DNA of 64,000 nt from Streptococcus intermedius SK54 = ATCC 27335 (GTDB lineage: Bacteria; Bacillota; Bacilli; Lactobacillales; Streptococcaceae): contig NZ_ATFK01000002.1 in assembly GCF_000413475.1 (NCBI RefSeq), positions 226,001 to 290,000 of the forward strand, in the 5' to 3' direction. Shown here piece after piece: positions 30,295-38,948 of the stretch; position 1 is the stretch's first letter; each line of letters opens with the position of its first letter. The notes beneath the pieces are model-generated. The model worked only from the letters and a program-made list of their open reading frames with translations, was not told the DNA's origin and did no database searches. The position numbers and the translations under genes are program-made.

Positions 30295-31104
30295 ATGAAG
30301 AAACGCTTATTTAAAACTTTTATAGGACTTGTAGTTCTGTTTTCTAGTGTAAGTGTACTAGCATCAGAAAATTCGCTCATTCCACCTCAAAAAGTTAAAT
30401 ATAAGCTGGTAAAACTAGTTAATAAATGTGTGTATGCGGAAAAAAATCATCAGTCTTGGCCGAGATTTTGCTCAAAAGTATCTGTGCGTAAAGATACCAA
30501 CTATACCATTTTAAACTCTAGAGATGGACTTGCTAAATTACTATTCTTACCTAATGATAATATTCACGGTGTAGAAGATAGTATTTTGTTCAGTCGCAGA
30601 ACGCCAAGTTATTTCAATTTAGCGTGGGAAAATCGCTTCTTGATGAATAAAAAGCTCGCAAAACGGCTAGGTCAAAGAGTGAGTTTAGAAGACAGGGATT
30701 ACTTATTTTCAGTCAATGCAACCCAATCTCGGACACAGGATCGCTTGCACATTCATATGACTTGCATGAAGAAAGAATATAAAAGAAAATTTTCAGATCC
30801 TGAAAATATTAAACAATACACATTTGACTGGAAAAAACTTCCTTTTACTGTAGAAAATCCTTTCACAAAGCAAGCAATGAATTTTGTTGCCCGAAAAGTA
30901 ACTATAAATGATGTGCGAAAAGGTCGCTTACATCGAATGATTCAAGGATTGGCTGGAGAAAGATATCCGAATTTCGGAATAGCACTCTGGCCATTGGATC
31001 AAAGTACATTTTTGCTGATGGTAACAGATGATCCAGTTTTAGCAGCCCCAAATAGAATTTTAGCAGATCCTAATTGTGCATTCGGAGGAACAAGTGAAAA
31101 CTAG
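30295..31104 (+). CDS. Exported CDP-diacylglycerol pyrophosphatase-like protein (Cdh, HIT-like)
   Basis: 269 residues with an N-terminal signal or anchor segment (MKKRLFKTFIGLVVLFSSVSVLAS). The body follows the Cdh family (PF02611) throughout: CVYAEK...RFCSKV, YTILNSRDGLAKLLFLP, SYFNLAWENRFLM, and the active-site block NATQSRTQDRLHIHMTC with His152/His154. E. coli Cdh has RTQNHFHIHISC at the same place. The family hydrolyses CDP-diacylglycerol to CMP and phosphatidate, or acts on other pyrophosphate bonds. Four cysteines (45, 59, 157, 261) lie outside the signal. The family is mostly proteobacterial, so its presence here suggests transfer. It starts 28 bp after the halovibrin-like gene. Confidence 0.78.
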   Translation: MKKRLFKTFIGLVVLFSSVSVLASENSLIPPQKVKYKLVKLVNKCVYAEKNHQSWPRFCSKVSVRKDTNYTILNSRDGLAKLLFLPNDNIHGVEDSILFSRRTPSYFNLAWENRFLMNKKLAKRLGQRVSLEDRDYLFSVNATQSRTQDRLHIHMTCMKKEYKRKFSDPENIKQYTFDWKKLPFTVENPFTKQAMNFVARKVTINDVRKGRLHRMIQGLAGERYPNFGIALWPLDQSTFLLMVTDDPVLAAPNRILADPNCAFGGTSEN

Positions 31105-31609
31105 ACATATAGGTTATAAAAAAATAGTGACTGTTGTATTGTTGCTCGTCGCAACAATTGGCTGTTTGATTTATGGTGTAAAACTGATGACATCAGGAAG
31201 GCATTCTTCAGAATCGAATCGATCAATTGAGAACGTTCAGCAAAGTGGTGAGCAGACTCAGATTTTAGAATATGAAAAAAATACCCAAGATTTTGTTAAA
31301 ATTACTGCAAAGGATATTCTAGAAAATAAAATAAAAACACCACTATTTCTATATGTTGGGAAAAAAACTTGTCCACATTGTCAAGAGTTTGTCCCGATTT
31401 TAAAAAAGACTGCGCAAGATTTGAAGCTTAAGATTTATTATTTAGACTCAGAGAAGGCTTCTACTGATGCCAAACTCAAAGAAGTTGGAAAGAAGTATCA
31501 AATCGAGGGCGTTCCGACCTTATTAAGGATAGACTCAGATAATCATTTTGAAATGTATAGTGGTGATTCAGATGAAGAGTTACTCCAATGGATGAAAGGA
31601 GAAAAGTAG
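31094..31609 (+). CDS. Membrane-anchored thioredoxin-fold protein with CPHC motif
   Basis: 171 residues from GTG 31094, which has GGAGG five bases upstream and overlaps the end of the Cdh-like gene. One N-terminal membrane helix (~11-29), an extracytoplasmic linker, then a thioredoxin domain (~65-170). The active site is CPHC (Cys93, Cys96), and the cis-proline is in EGVPTLL (Pro141). CPHC is the DsbA dipeptide and is also seen in bacteriocin-accessory thioredoxins. The overlap with the upstream gene implies translational coupling. Its most likely role is to oxidise or isomerise the cysteines of the two exported proteins encoded before it. Confidence 0.85.
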   Translation: MKTRHIGYKKIVTVVLLLVATIGCLIYGVKLMTSGRHSSESNRSIENVQQSGEQTQILEYEKNTQDFVKITAKDILENKIKTPLFLYVGKKTCPHCQEFVPILKKTAQDLKLKIYYLDSEKASTDAKLKEVGKKYQIEGVPTLLRIDSDNHFEMYSGDSDEELLQWMKGEK

Positions 31610-31673
31610 TGTTGTGCTTTTTACAAGAAAAAGTACGAACTTGATAATACAAGAAAATAGTTATGCTGGGCGG

Positions 31674-31705
31674 AAAGTGATTAGAAATCATTCTAATCAC
31701 TTTTT
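31674..31705 (+). terminator. Terminator of the halovibrin-like/Cdh/thioredoxin operon
   Basis: A perfect 13-bp stem (31674-31686 with 31691-31703) around the loop ATCA, followed by TTTTT. Confidence 0.95.
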
Positions 31706-31792
31706 GATTATCAATTGTTAATAAAGCTTTTCTTGTTATTTCTAGTGAGAAAGATCTTTCATAGAATAGTACCAATATTTGTGAGGATTTCA

Positions 31793-32179
31793 ATGGAGGC
31801 AGAAGAAGCCCTTCAGGGCTTGGTTTATGGTGGGGAGCTCTATCGGGATGACCTGAACAAAGTCAGCTTTATTCTCAGAAACTACCAAGGTCATCTAGAC
31901 TCTAAGTCAGCTTTTCCTGTGCTTAAGATAGGTACTTGGGGAGGCAAGGGCAAGCATGCTCTTTTTGGTGATTTGGGAGTCAAAGATATTACCAAGACGC
32001 ATGCCATTGAGGTTCTCTTACAACATCTGCATGCTGGCAGGAAGGATACTCTGGCTTTCGGTGACCCCAAGGTGCGCTTTAGTAACTGTGCTATCTGTCA
32101 TTCCCATTATGACCAGGGGCATTTTAAGCTAGCAGAAGTCATTGATCCACTGACAGGAGATGTTTATGACTGTGAATGA
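31793..32179 (+). pseudogene. Truncated Cof-type HAD hydrolase
   Basis: About 128 residues remain of a ~270-residue Cof-like HAD phosphatase. The stretch LYRDDLNKVSFILRNYQGHL, KIGTWGGKGKHALFGDLGVKDITKTHAIEVLL and DTLAFGDPKV matches the C-terminal half of streptococcal homologues. The N-terminal DxD nucleophile region is gone. After FGDPKV, where family members have the acidic loop and MGNG motif, the sequence diverges (RFSNCAICHSHYDQGHF...). This is most likely a decayed fragment. Confidence 0.65.
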
Positions 32180-32183
32180 AAAA

Positions 32184-32217
32184 AGTCTGGGAAAATAAGA
32201 TTTCTCAGACTCTTGTT
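32184..32217. terminator. Terminator between convergent genes
   Basis: AGTCTGGGAAA (32184-32194) pairs with TTTCTCAGACT (32201-32211) with one G-T pair, followed by a T-rich tract. Confidence 0.75.
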
Positions 32218-32259
32218 TTGTAAAGAGAGGGGACCATGATGTTTTAAGTTCTGTATGTG

Positions 32260-32688
32260 TTAATCCTTTTTGATATCTTGTATGTCTATCTCCCATACGC
32301 TTCTGGTAAAAATCATTGAGAGTAGGGCTAGCCCGGCTAATACAAGTCCAACATACCAGTAAGGTAAATCTAGTGTGGTAGAGCGACCAGATAGATTGAC
32401 AATACCGCGAAAAAGAACGCCAGCGGCAATGGTTGCGACTGCAGAATTCCAAAGATTGAGACTGAGTCGCGAAAGATTAAGAATAAGTTTTTGAAAAATA
32501 AGGAGCACAACCCCGCCTATTAGCGGTACTCCGAAGAGCCAGTGCATATAGACTGAAGTCTCTCCAAAACTGAAGTGTTCGTAAATGCGACTAAAGATAA
32601 AGAAAAATACTGTAATGAGGGTATAGACCACCGCTGTCTTTTTAAAACGTTTGTTGTTTGTTTTAGTAACCAATGTAGACAATGTCAC
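32260..32688 (-). CDS. Four-helix membrane protein of unknown function
   Basis: 142 residues with four hydrophobic helices (about 18-34, 48-64, 83-96, 113-131) and charged termini. I do not recognise a family. Its start lies inside the end of the phosphodiester glycosidase gene (overlap 26 bp). Together with the GT2-GtrA gene this makes a three-gene operon of cell-envelope character, so a role in glycan or glycolipid modification is likely but unproven. Confidence 0.7.
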   Translation of the reverse strand: MTLSTLVTKTNNKRFKKTAVVYTLITVFFFIFSRIYEHFSFGETSVYMHWLFGVPLIGGVVLLIFQKLILNLSRLSLNLWNSAVATIAAGVLFRGIVNLSGRSTTLDLPYWYVGLVLAGLALLSMIFTRSVWEIDIQDIKKD

Positions 32689-33568
32689 TCACCGCCCTTT
32701 CTGAAATTGTTCCGTTAGTCGTTGGTTTATTGACGACTTTTCCATTAAAGTAAAGAGTAGACGAACCACCGCCATCCAGATTGTAAGCAGTTTTAACACC
32801 ATAGGATTTCATCACCTGAGCTAGTTGGTAAAGAGACAGGCCTTGACTTTCAGATGTTCGGCCGTCTGATACAACGATGACATAATGGTTTTTATCAATT
32901 ATCCCAATAGCTGTACGTGGATTAGAAGCCATGGATTGCCCCACTTCCGAATTACTTGAAACAGTAATCTTACCGTTGTTAACTAAAGTAGGACCAAAGG
33001 CAAGAAGGTTTACAACACCATTTTTAACCAAGTCTTCAGCAGAAACATCATTTTCGTAAACAATTCCGAAACTCCCATCTTTATAGATTGCTAAATCACC
33101 ATTACTAGCATCTTCACGAACGGTATTTCGATAGACAACACCATTGCGGATGACGTAACCAGTTGTATTTGCTCCGTAGAAATCACCGTTGATAGCCAGA
33201 ATGGCATTGTTATTGGCTGCTGTAACCGAAGTTTTAGCGGTTACGTTATTTCCATATGTATTTTGCGCTAGAGCAGTTTTAAGATATTTGGGGGAGCTGA
33301 CCGTAATATCTGCAATGTACACTTTTGTGTTGCTGACGGTTTTTGTAGTTAGGTTAATGGAAACATTATCGTCCTTATAGCTTGTATTTGTCTTTGTCGC
33401 ATTTGTTGCTGTTTTAGCACTTGTTGTGCTGGTTGAGGTAGAAGAAGATTTGACCGTTGTAATAGCTTCTGATAGAACAAAAGTTTTCAACATTGAGTAG
33501 GTAAACGCCCCTGTCAACAACATACCAAAGAGACTAGCATAAGCATAGGATTTTTTGAAAAACTTCAT
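32663..33568 (-). CDS. Exported phosphodiester glycosidase (NAGPA domain)
   Basis: 301 residues. The N-terminal membrane/signal helix (~10-28) is followed by a Ser/Thr/Ala-rich linker. The NAGPA domain (PF09992) starts about residue 75. Signature pieces are LAINGDFYG, RTAIGIIDKNHYVIVVSDGR and the near-C-terminal AYNLDGGGSSTLYFNG. Family members cleave sugar-1-phosphodiester bonds, as in uncovering enzyme, and in streptococci are thought to act on wall glycans. ATG 33568 with AAGGACGC upstream is chosen. It overlaps the end of the GT2-GtrA gene by 35 bp. Confidence 0.88.
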   Translation of the reverse strand: MKFFKKSYAYASLFGMLLTGAFTYSMLKTFVLSEAITTVKSSSTSTSTTSAKTATNATKTNTSYKDDNVSINLTTKTVSNTKVYIADITVSSPKYLKTALAQNTYGNNVTAKTSVTAANNNAILAINGDFYGANTTGYVIRNGVVYRNTVREDASNGDLAIYKDGSFGIVYENDVSAEDLVKNGVVNLLAFGPTLVNNGKITVSSNSEVGQSMASNPRTAIGIIDKNHYVIVVSDGRTSESQGLSLYQLAQVMKSYGVKTAYNLDGGGSSTLYFNGKVVNKPTTNGTISERAVSDIVYIGY

Positions 33569-34607
33569 GATAAAGTATGCGTCCTTTCTTTGAAAATAAT
33601 TTTTTTTGAACGAGCCAGGATAGGCAAAAGAGTAGAGCTCCAACAATGATTTTAACAATCAGCAAATGAAGCCCAAAGATTGCATAAAACAGTCTGATTA
33701 GAAGGGTATCGAGGATAAACAAGCCCAAGGCTAGCCCGAAATAACCAGTCCCTGTTTTGGAAATACTGTCTCTATTTCTAAAGACCAGCTTTTTATTTGC
33801 TGAATAATTGAAAATTGAACTAGTGACACGAGCGACTCCATTTGCTAGTAAAACTTTAAGACTAGTTGGCGTCGCAGCGAGCACTAAAAGTGTCAGAGCG
33901 TAAACAATATAGTCAATCAAAAAGCTACTGATGGAGGAGAGAGCAAATTTAAACATATCTTTGTAAATCATGAGTCCGTCGCGTATTGGTCTAAAGTGAG
34001 AAGCTTGATTGTCATTGATATAAATGGTTTCAATTGGAACTTCGATGATAGGATATTTTGTAGAAGCAGATAACAGCATATTCATTTCGTATTCATAACG
34101 CTGTCCTTCAATCTCTAACATAAATGGAATCATATTGGTTGTAAAGCTACGAAGTCCGGTCTGAGTATCTGTCACAGAAACACCAGTCTGTCGCTGAAAT
34201 AGGAATCGTGTTACTTTATTTCCAAAAGCCGATCGCAAAGGGACCTTTCCAGAAAAAGAACGAACTCCCAGAATTAAGTGGTTGGGGTTTTCTTGAGCTT
34301 TTTTGCTCACGCGAAAAATATCCCATACGTTGTGTTGACCATCTGCATCAGCTGTAACTACCGTCCCATATTGCCCTAAGGTATCAATATAAGTAAAAGC
34401 GTTTTTCAATGCCTGTCCTTTTCCTTGATTGCTTGGATAGCATAAAATGGTGGCACATTTCTGAGCTTCTTGAAAAATCGAATTATAACTAGCTGGGCTA
34501 CCGTCATTAACAACAACGATGTGTAAGGAACTCTTTGCCTTCACCCTTTGTAAAAGATGAATGAGAGTGAGGTCAGGTTTGTAAGCGGGAATGACTAAAA
34601 AATCCAT
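33534..34607 (-). CDS. Glycosyltransferase family 2 fused to GtrA-like membrane domain
   Basis: 357 residues. The N-terminal GT2 domain of DPM1/polyprenyl-phosphate type (VIPAYKPD at 5, VVVNDGSPA at 31, metal-binding ADADGQH near 90, and DTQTGLRSF) transfers a sugar to a lipid carrier. The C-terminal ~125 residues form a GtrA domain with four helices. The combination is typical of machinery that makes and flips polyprenyl-phosphate sugars for wall-polymer decoration. It leads an operon with the phosphodiester glycosidase and a small membrane protein, and is divergent from the T7SS locus. Confidence 0.88.
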   Translation of the reverse strand: MDFLVIPAYKPDLTLIHLLQRVKAKSSLHIVVVNDGSPASYNSIFQEAQKCATILCYPSNQGKGQALKNAFTYIDTLGQYGTVVTADADGQHNVWDIFRVSKKAQENPNHLILGVRSFSGKVPLRSAFGNKVTRFLFQRQTGVSVTDTQTGLRSFTTNMIPFMLEIEGQRYEYEMNMLLSASTKYPIIEVPIETIYINDNQASHFRPIRDGLMIYKDMFKFALSSISSFLIDYIVYALTLLVLAATPTSLKVLLANGVARVTSSIFNYSANKKLVFRNRDSISKTGTGYFGLALGLFILDTLLIRLFYAIFGLHLLIVKIIVGALLFCLSWLVQKKLFSKKGRILYHEVFQKILCLC

Positions 34608-34792
34608 GTGTGTACTCCTTTCTTAGACAAATGATAGAAAAGATACACATTAGTATAGAGATGCTAACTTAAAGCTAACTGATATCAGCTTTCTTTAAGG
34701 TTTTAGAGAAGAAAGTGTAAAGAAAAACAGAGTAAATGAGGAGAATGTTATGTAAATTTTTAGAAAATATAGGTATATGATTAAGAAAATTA

Positions 34793-34821
34793 TTGAAAAA
34801 TCGTTTGTAATATGCTATCAT
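34793..34821 (+). promoter_or_regulatory. Promoter of the T7SS locus
   Basis: TTGAAA (34793-34798), 17 bp, TATCAT (34816-34821). The esxA ribosome site AAAGGAG follows at 34842. Nothing else is recognisable in 34608-34856. Confidence 0.6.
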
Positions 34822-34856
34822 TATCTAGTAAATGAATAATAAAGGAGTCTAATTTT

Positions 34857-35147
34857 ATGGCACAAATTAAATTAACCCCAGAAGAGTTAAGAGCTTCAGC
34901 TCTTAAGTACAGCTCGGGGTCAGAAGAGATTGATCAAATTTTATCAAGCTTGACAAATGAGCAAGCAGTTATTGATGCAAACTGGGATGGTACTGCTTTT
35001 GATAGTTTTGAAGCTCAATTCAATGAGTTATCACCAAAAATTAGAGAATTCTCACAATTATTGAGCGACATTCATGCTCAGTTAAACAAGGTTGCTGACA
35101 TTATTGAGCAAACTGACCAAGATATTGCTTCTCAAATTAATGGGTAA
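34857..35147 (+). CDS. esxA: WXG100 protein EsxA, T7SS substrate
   Basis: A 96-residue helical hairpin protein. The WXG turn is NWDGTAF with Trp43. The C-terminal YxxxD/E-like export signal region is weak (EQTDQDIASQ). EsxA homodimers are secreted by T7SSb and are needed for export of LXG-type effectors. It is separated from esaA by a terminator, so it can be made in excess of the membrane components. Confidence 0.95.
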   Translation: MAQIKLTPEELRASALKYSSGSEEIDQILSSLTNEQAVIDANWDGTAFDSFEAQFNELSPKIREFSQLLSDIHAQLNKVADIIEQTDQDIASQING

Positions 35148-35163
35148 CGCTTGACATTCGAAT

Positions 35164-35205
35164 AAAAGAGGGAAGGTGTTCTCAGCCTTCTCTCTTTTAT
35201 TTTTA
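35164..35205 (+). terminator. Attenuating terminator between esxA and esaA
   Basis: AAAAGAGGGAAGG (35164-35176) pairs with CCTTCTCTCTTTT (35186-35198), one G-T pair, followed by TATTTTT. No separate promoter is obvious before esaA, so read-through probably sets the ratio of EsxA to machinery. Confidence 0.8.
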
Positions 35206-35228
35206 ATAGAAAAGGGAGTGAAAAAGAA

Positions 35229-38200
35229 ATGTTTAAAAAGCCAAATCTAATTGCAACAATTGCCTTGCTTATAGTTGTATTTGTAATGGTTGTTTTTTTG
35301 AATATAAAAATTCAAGAGAATAATACCTCAGCTAAGCAAGAAGCGACTAAGATTAGTAAATTAAATGTTGCAGTTGTTAATGAAGATAAGCCTGTAACCA
35401 ATCGTGACAAAGAATATAATTTAGGTGCGAGTTATATTAAAAATATTGAACGAGATGATTCACAAAATTGGTCTATTGTTAGCCGAGGGACAGCGGAGAG
35501 TGGATTGAATACAGGAAAGTATCAATTAATGGTTACTATTCCAAGTGATTTTTCTGCCAAGGTTTTAGATATAAATAATACAAATGTAGATAAAGTGAAT
35601 GTTATGTATAAAGTAAATTCAAATGGAAATTTTCAAATAGAAAATGAAGCCAATAAAGTTGGGAAAAATATTGTGGCTGATTTGAACAAACAGCTGGTTG
35701 ACTTGTACGTGGCTAGTATTTTGGCCAATCTTTATACAGCGCAGCAAAATGTTCAAGCATTGGCTGATACACAGACAACAAATATTGGGAACTATCGAGC
35801 AAGCCTTTATCAACCTGCTGTCAATTTTAAATCTTATTTTCCAAATCTTGTGGCTCAAACTACCAGTACAGTTTCTTCAAATGATAACTTGATAAAATCA
35901 TTGAATGGGACAATCGATCAATATACTCGTTTCGCGGGTCAACAAAATGAATATAAGACTGATTTTGAACAACTTGTTGCTCAGCGTTCAGAGGGGCAAG
36001 TGAATTATGAAGATTTTATTGCTTCTTTAATGACTATGAATAATAATGTGTTAAGCGATGCAACTCAAACTTTATTTCAATCATTGAAGTCGACTCAAGA
36101 GTTATTAAGTAAGCAAATTGGAACAGGAGATGAGGATGATAAAGATTCTTATAGTAAGTTAAACAAAGATCTAATCAAACAAATTGATACTGTTAAAGCT
36201 TCTTTGATTTCTGAGAGAAATAAGTTAGAAGAGCAAAAAGAATCTGTCAAGACATTTGTACATTCACAATTAACAGCTTATTTTGGTAAAGATAAAGACA
36301 TTACAGTTAAAGATTTATTTGCAAAAGATGAAAAAACTGCAGGAAATTACCAATCAGCTTATCACACTTATGTAAGCAAAGGAAAAGAAAAGGTTCAACA
36401 AGTAGTAAACAAACTTCCAAATCTATCTCCTGCTCATATCCTTTCTAAATTAAATGCTATTGAACCAACTGCATCTAACCGACTAACTTATGATGTTGGA
36501 GATTTTGCAGCTTCTGAATTTGGTCAACAATTCAAGCCATCTAATCTTGAGACGGAATTGGATGCCGCATTGGCAGAGTTAAATAAACAGAAATCAGTAG
36601 CTGAAACGGTGGAGACGAACACTGATTTAACTGAAAAAAAAGTGGATGTAGTGGTGAGTACACCTGATACTGTACAAGTTGAGTCTATTGTAATCAATGG
36701 TACTACCTATATGGGGGCATCAGTAGTGGCACCGATTAAAAAATCAAAGAACACTTTTATTGTGAACTATAAACATACTAATCCTGTTTCATCGACAGAA
36801 ACAATTACCAATCAAGCCATAACTTTGACAGTTGATGGACAAACTGCTGCAACTGTTAAAACTAACGAAGAAGCGTATCGAAAGGCTGTAGCCGCTTATT
36901 CTACCAAAGTACAAGAAATTATAGATGCTTATAACTATGCAGGAGAATTGATTAACAGTTATTATCCAAAAGGCGCGAATGGAGTACGAACAAACTTGAT
37001 AGCTTCGGTCGATGGAATATTTAATCAAAATCTTTCAAATGTTTTAATTGATTTACTAAGCAGGTCTATTACACAAAATTTGAACAATCTTTCATCTAAT
37101 ATGACAACATCTGTCTTGGATGCTCGGGTGAAAGAGCTTGAAGCACTGAAAGAACCATTATCTGTTCAACTTGCTGCTATTAAGGAAACAAATCAACGTG
37201 TGACAGACCAGATTTCACAACAGTTGACTTATGTAGAAGAATTGAAATCTCAGTTATCTGCTGTGATAACCAAACAATCTCAATACTCAAAAACTTTATC
37301 GCAAACAGATTCTAATATTGCTAAACTAAACACACAATTACAGAGTCTGATGGCATCAACTGCTGATGTTCAATCTACAGCAAGTCATAATTCTGAGGAA
37401 GCAAAAACTGTTAATCAGATTTTTAGTTCATTTAGTGACGAAGTGAAACAAGCGCAAGCAAATGGTGAAAAACTATCAAATGATGCGGAACATGTTATGT
37501 CAAGCTTTGAAAAGGAATTAACGGATAGTGGTGCCTTCACAACAGCTTTTGCTAAAGTTTTAAAGAATGCTCACACAAACGGAGTTCCAAATGAAGCATT
37601 TCTTGACTTCCTCTCCAAACCAGTGGTCGAAAGAGCATCGTCTATGAAAGCAACTGAGAAAGTATATCAGCCGTTTACTTGGATTTTGCTACTCGAAGTG
37701 ATTACTTTATTTACAGCTTATATCTTTGCAACACAGAAGATAGCGCAAAAAACAAAAGATAAATTTAAAATCGATGACATGTTTACAAAAGATCTCTTCA
37801 ATGTTGGCAGTTTAACTGGTCTTAGCTTGGTAATTGGTCTTTCGTTAGGGATTATCTCCAGTGGACAACTGGCTGTTGAAAAAGAATATATGCCTGCTTG
37901 GATCTTACTAATGATTTTCTTTAGCCTTGCTTTGGTTCAAGGGCAATATTTAGTTATGAAACTGGATAAAGTAGTTGGCATGGGGCTTAGTCTTTTTATG
38001 TTAATTAGTTTTGTTTATTTATCAAATGCAATTGGAACAACTGTTGTTTTAAAAGGATTGCCAGCTATCATAAAACGTCTAAATTTCTTGTCATTTATTG
38101 AAAATAGCATTTCGGGCTACTTTACAGGAAGGCCTGCTGGTTTTATCTTATTTATTGTTTTATTACTAATCGTATTTATGTTGATGATTGTGAATCTTGT

Positions 38201-38240
38201 TGTAAGAAAATCATCACCAATCGTTGAGGAAACGGTATAA
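35229..38240 (+). CDS. esaA: T7SSb membrane component EsaA
   Basis: A 1003-residue protein of the YhgE/Pip/EsaA type. One N-terminal membrane helix (~9-27) is followed by an ~780-residue extracytoplasmic region rich in coiled coil. It ends with about five C-terminal helices (~817-990, from PFTWILLLEVITLFTAYIF). EsaA spans the wall and anchors the EssC complex. The stop is immediately followed by the essA ATG, so the two are translationally coupled. Confidence 0.93.
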   Translation: MFKKPNLIATIALLIVVFVMVVFLNIKIQENNTSAKQEATKISKLNVAVVNEDKPVTNRDKEYNLGASYIKNIERDDSQNWSIVSRGTAESGLNTGKYQLMVTIPSDFSAKVLDINNTNVDKVNVMYKVNSNGNFQIENEANKVGKNIVADLNKQLVDLYVASILANLYTAQQNVQALADTQTTNIGNYRASLYQPAVNFKSYFPNLVAQTTSTVSSNDNLIKSLNGTIDQYTRFAGQQNEYKTDFEQLVAQRSEGQVNYEDFIASLMTMNNNVLSDATQTLFQSLKSTQELLSKQIGTGDEDDKDSYSKLNKDLIKQIDTVKASLISERNKLEEQKESVKTFVHSQLTAYFGKDKDITVKDLFAKDEKTAGNYQSAYHTYVSKGKEKVQQVVNKLPNLSPAHILSKLNAIEPTASNRLTYDVGDFAASEFGQQFKPSNLETELDAALAELNKQKSVAETVETNTDLTEKKVDVVVSTPDTVQVESIVINGTTYMGASVVAPIKKSKNTFIVNYKHTNPVSSTETITNQAITLTVDGQTAATVKTNEEAYRKAVAAYSTKVQEIIDAYNYAGELINSYYPKGANGVRTNLIASVDGIFNQNLSNVLIDLLSRSITQNLNNLSSNMTTSVLDARVKELEALKEPLSVQLAAIKETNQRVTDQISQQLTYVEELKSQLSAVITKQSQYSKTLSQTDSNIAKLNTQLQSLMASTADVQSTASHNSEEAKTVNQIFSSFSDEVKQAQANGEKLSNDAEHVMSSFEKELTDSGAFTTAFAKVLKNAHTNGVPNEAFLDFLSKPVVERASSMKATEKVYQPFTWILLLEVITLFTAYIFATQKIAQKTKDKFKIDDMFTKDLFNVGSLTGLSLVIGLSLGIISSGQLAVEKEYMPAWILLMIFFSLALVQGQYLVMKLDKVVGMGLSLFMLISFVYLSNAIGTTVVLKGLPAIIKRLNFLSFIENSISGYFTGRPAGFILFIVLLLIVFMLMIVNLVVRKSSPIVEETV

Positions 38241-38705
38241 ATGAAAAAACAATTGACTGTTGTATTGTGTGTTACAGTACTCTTGTGTCTGACTGCAACC
38301 TCCTCTTATGCAAGTGATTTTAGAGATAATACTCTTTCGTTCGATAGTCAAAGATTAGAGAGAGGGGAAGAAAGGAGTACAGATAACTCATCCGAGCTAA
38401 GTGCTTCTTTGTTCCTGTCTCGAACAACAGTACAACTTGAAAAATTAAAAGAAGAACAGAATCTGCACGCGCAAAATCAAGCCAAACAGTTATTTATAAA
38501 AAAAAGTGTAAAAGCAGATTGGTATCATACGAAGGAACTGTTTACTTCTCAACATTTTAATCAAACCAGTGCAGCTGCAACTGTGTCAGAAGATGATACT
38601 GTTTTTTCGGACATAGTACCAACACTTTTATATGGCATGTTAGCTGTGCTTTTGGTAGTGTTAGCTGGTTTTGAAACATACAGGATAAACAGAGGAGAAT
38701 TGTAA
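38241..38705 (+). CDS. essA: T7SSb component EssA
   Basis: 154 residues. An N-terminal signal-like helix (KKQLTVVLCVTVLLCLTATSSYAS), a charged extracytoplasmic stretch and a C-terminal membrane helix (IVPTLLYGMLAVLLVVLAGF). This topology and its place between esaA and esaB fit EssA. It begins the base after esaA ends and stops one base before esaB starts. Confidence 0.85.
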   Translation: MKKQLTVVLCVTVLLCLTATSSYASDFRDNTLSFDSQRLERGEERSTDNSSELSASLFLSRTTVQLEKLKEEQNLHAQNQAKQLFIKKSVKADWYHTKELFTSQHFNQTSAAATVSEDDTVFSDIVPTLLYGMLAVLLVVLAGFETYRINRGEL

Positions 38706-38945
38706 ATGGAGCAGCATATAAATATTACCTTATTGTCTGGAGATACTAAAATGGACATGAGAATTCCATGTAACCTTGAAATTCGAAAGCTAATCCGGGA
38801 ATTAGATCAGATTTTAGGGAAAACAGACGCACGCAAAAAATATGAACTTCGTATAAAAAATAAGGGTTTGATTTTAGATGAGGGAAAGGTTTTATCAAAT
38901 TACCCAGTAACAACTGGTGATATCCTAGAAATAGTGGAGGTGTAG
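38706..38945 (+). CDS. esaB: Ubiquitin-like T7SSb component EsaB (YukD family)
   Basis: 79 residues with a ubiquitin-like fold: INITLLSGDTKMDMRIPCNL at the start, then the helix IRKLIRELDQIL, and GLILDEGKVLSNYPVTTGDILEIV. EsaB is a cytoplasmic regulator or structural partner of the T7SSb apparatus. Confidence 0.92.
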   Translation: MEQHINITLLSGDTKMDMRIPCNLEIRKLIRELDQILGKTDARKKYELRIKNKGLILDEGKVLSNYPVTTGDILEIVEV

Positions 38946-38948
38946 TAA

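Noticed and set aside
29121..31609. Halovibrin-like operon as T7SS-exported effectors, because the T7SS locus is only 3 kb away
   Set aside because: The first two products carry Sec signal-type N-termini and the third a membrane anchor. A separate envelope-gene operon and a strong terminator lie between, and no WXG/LXG features are present.
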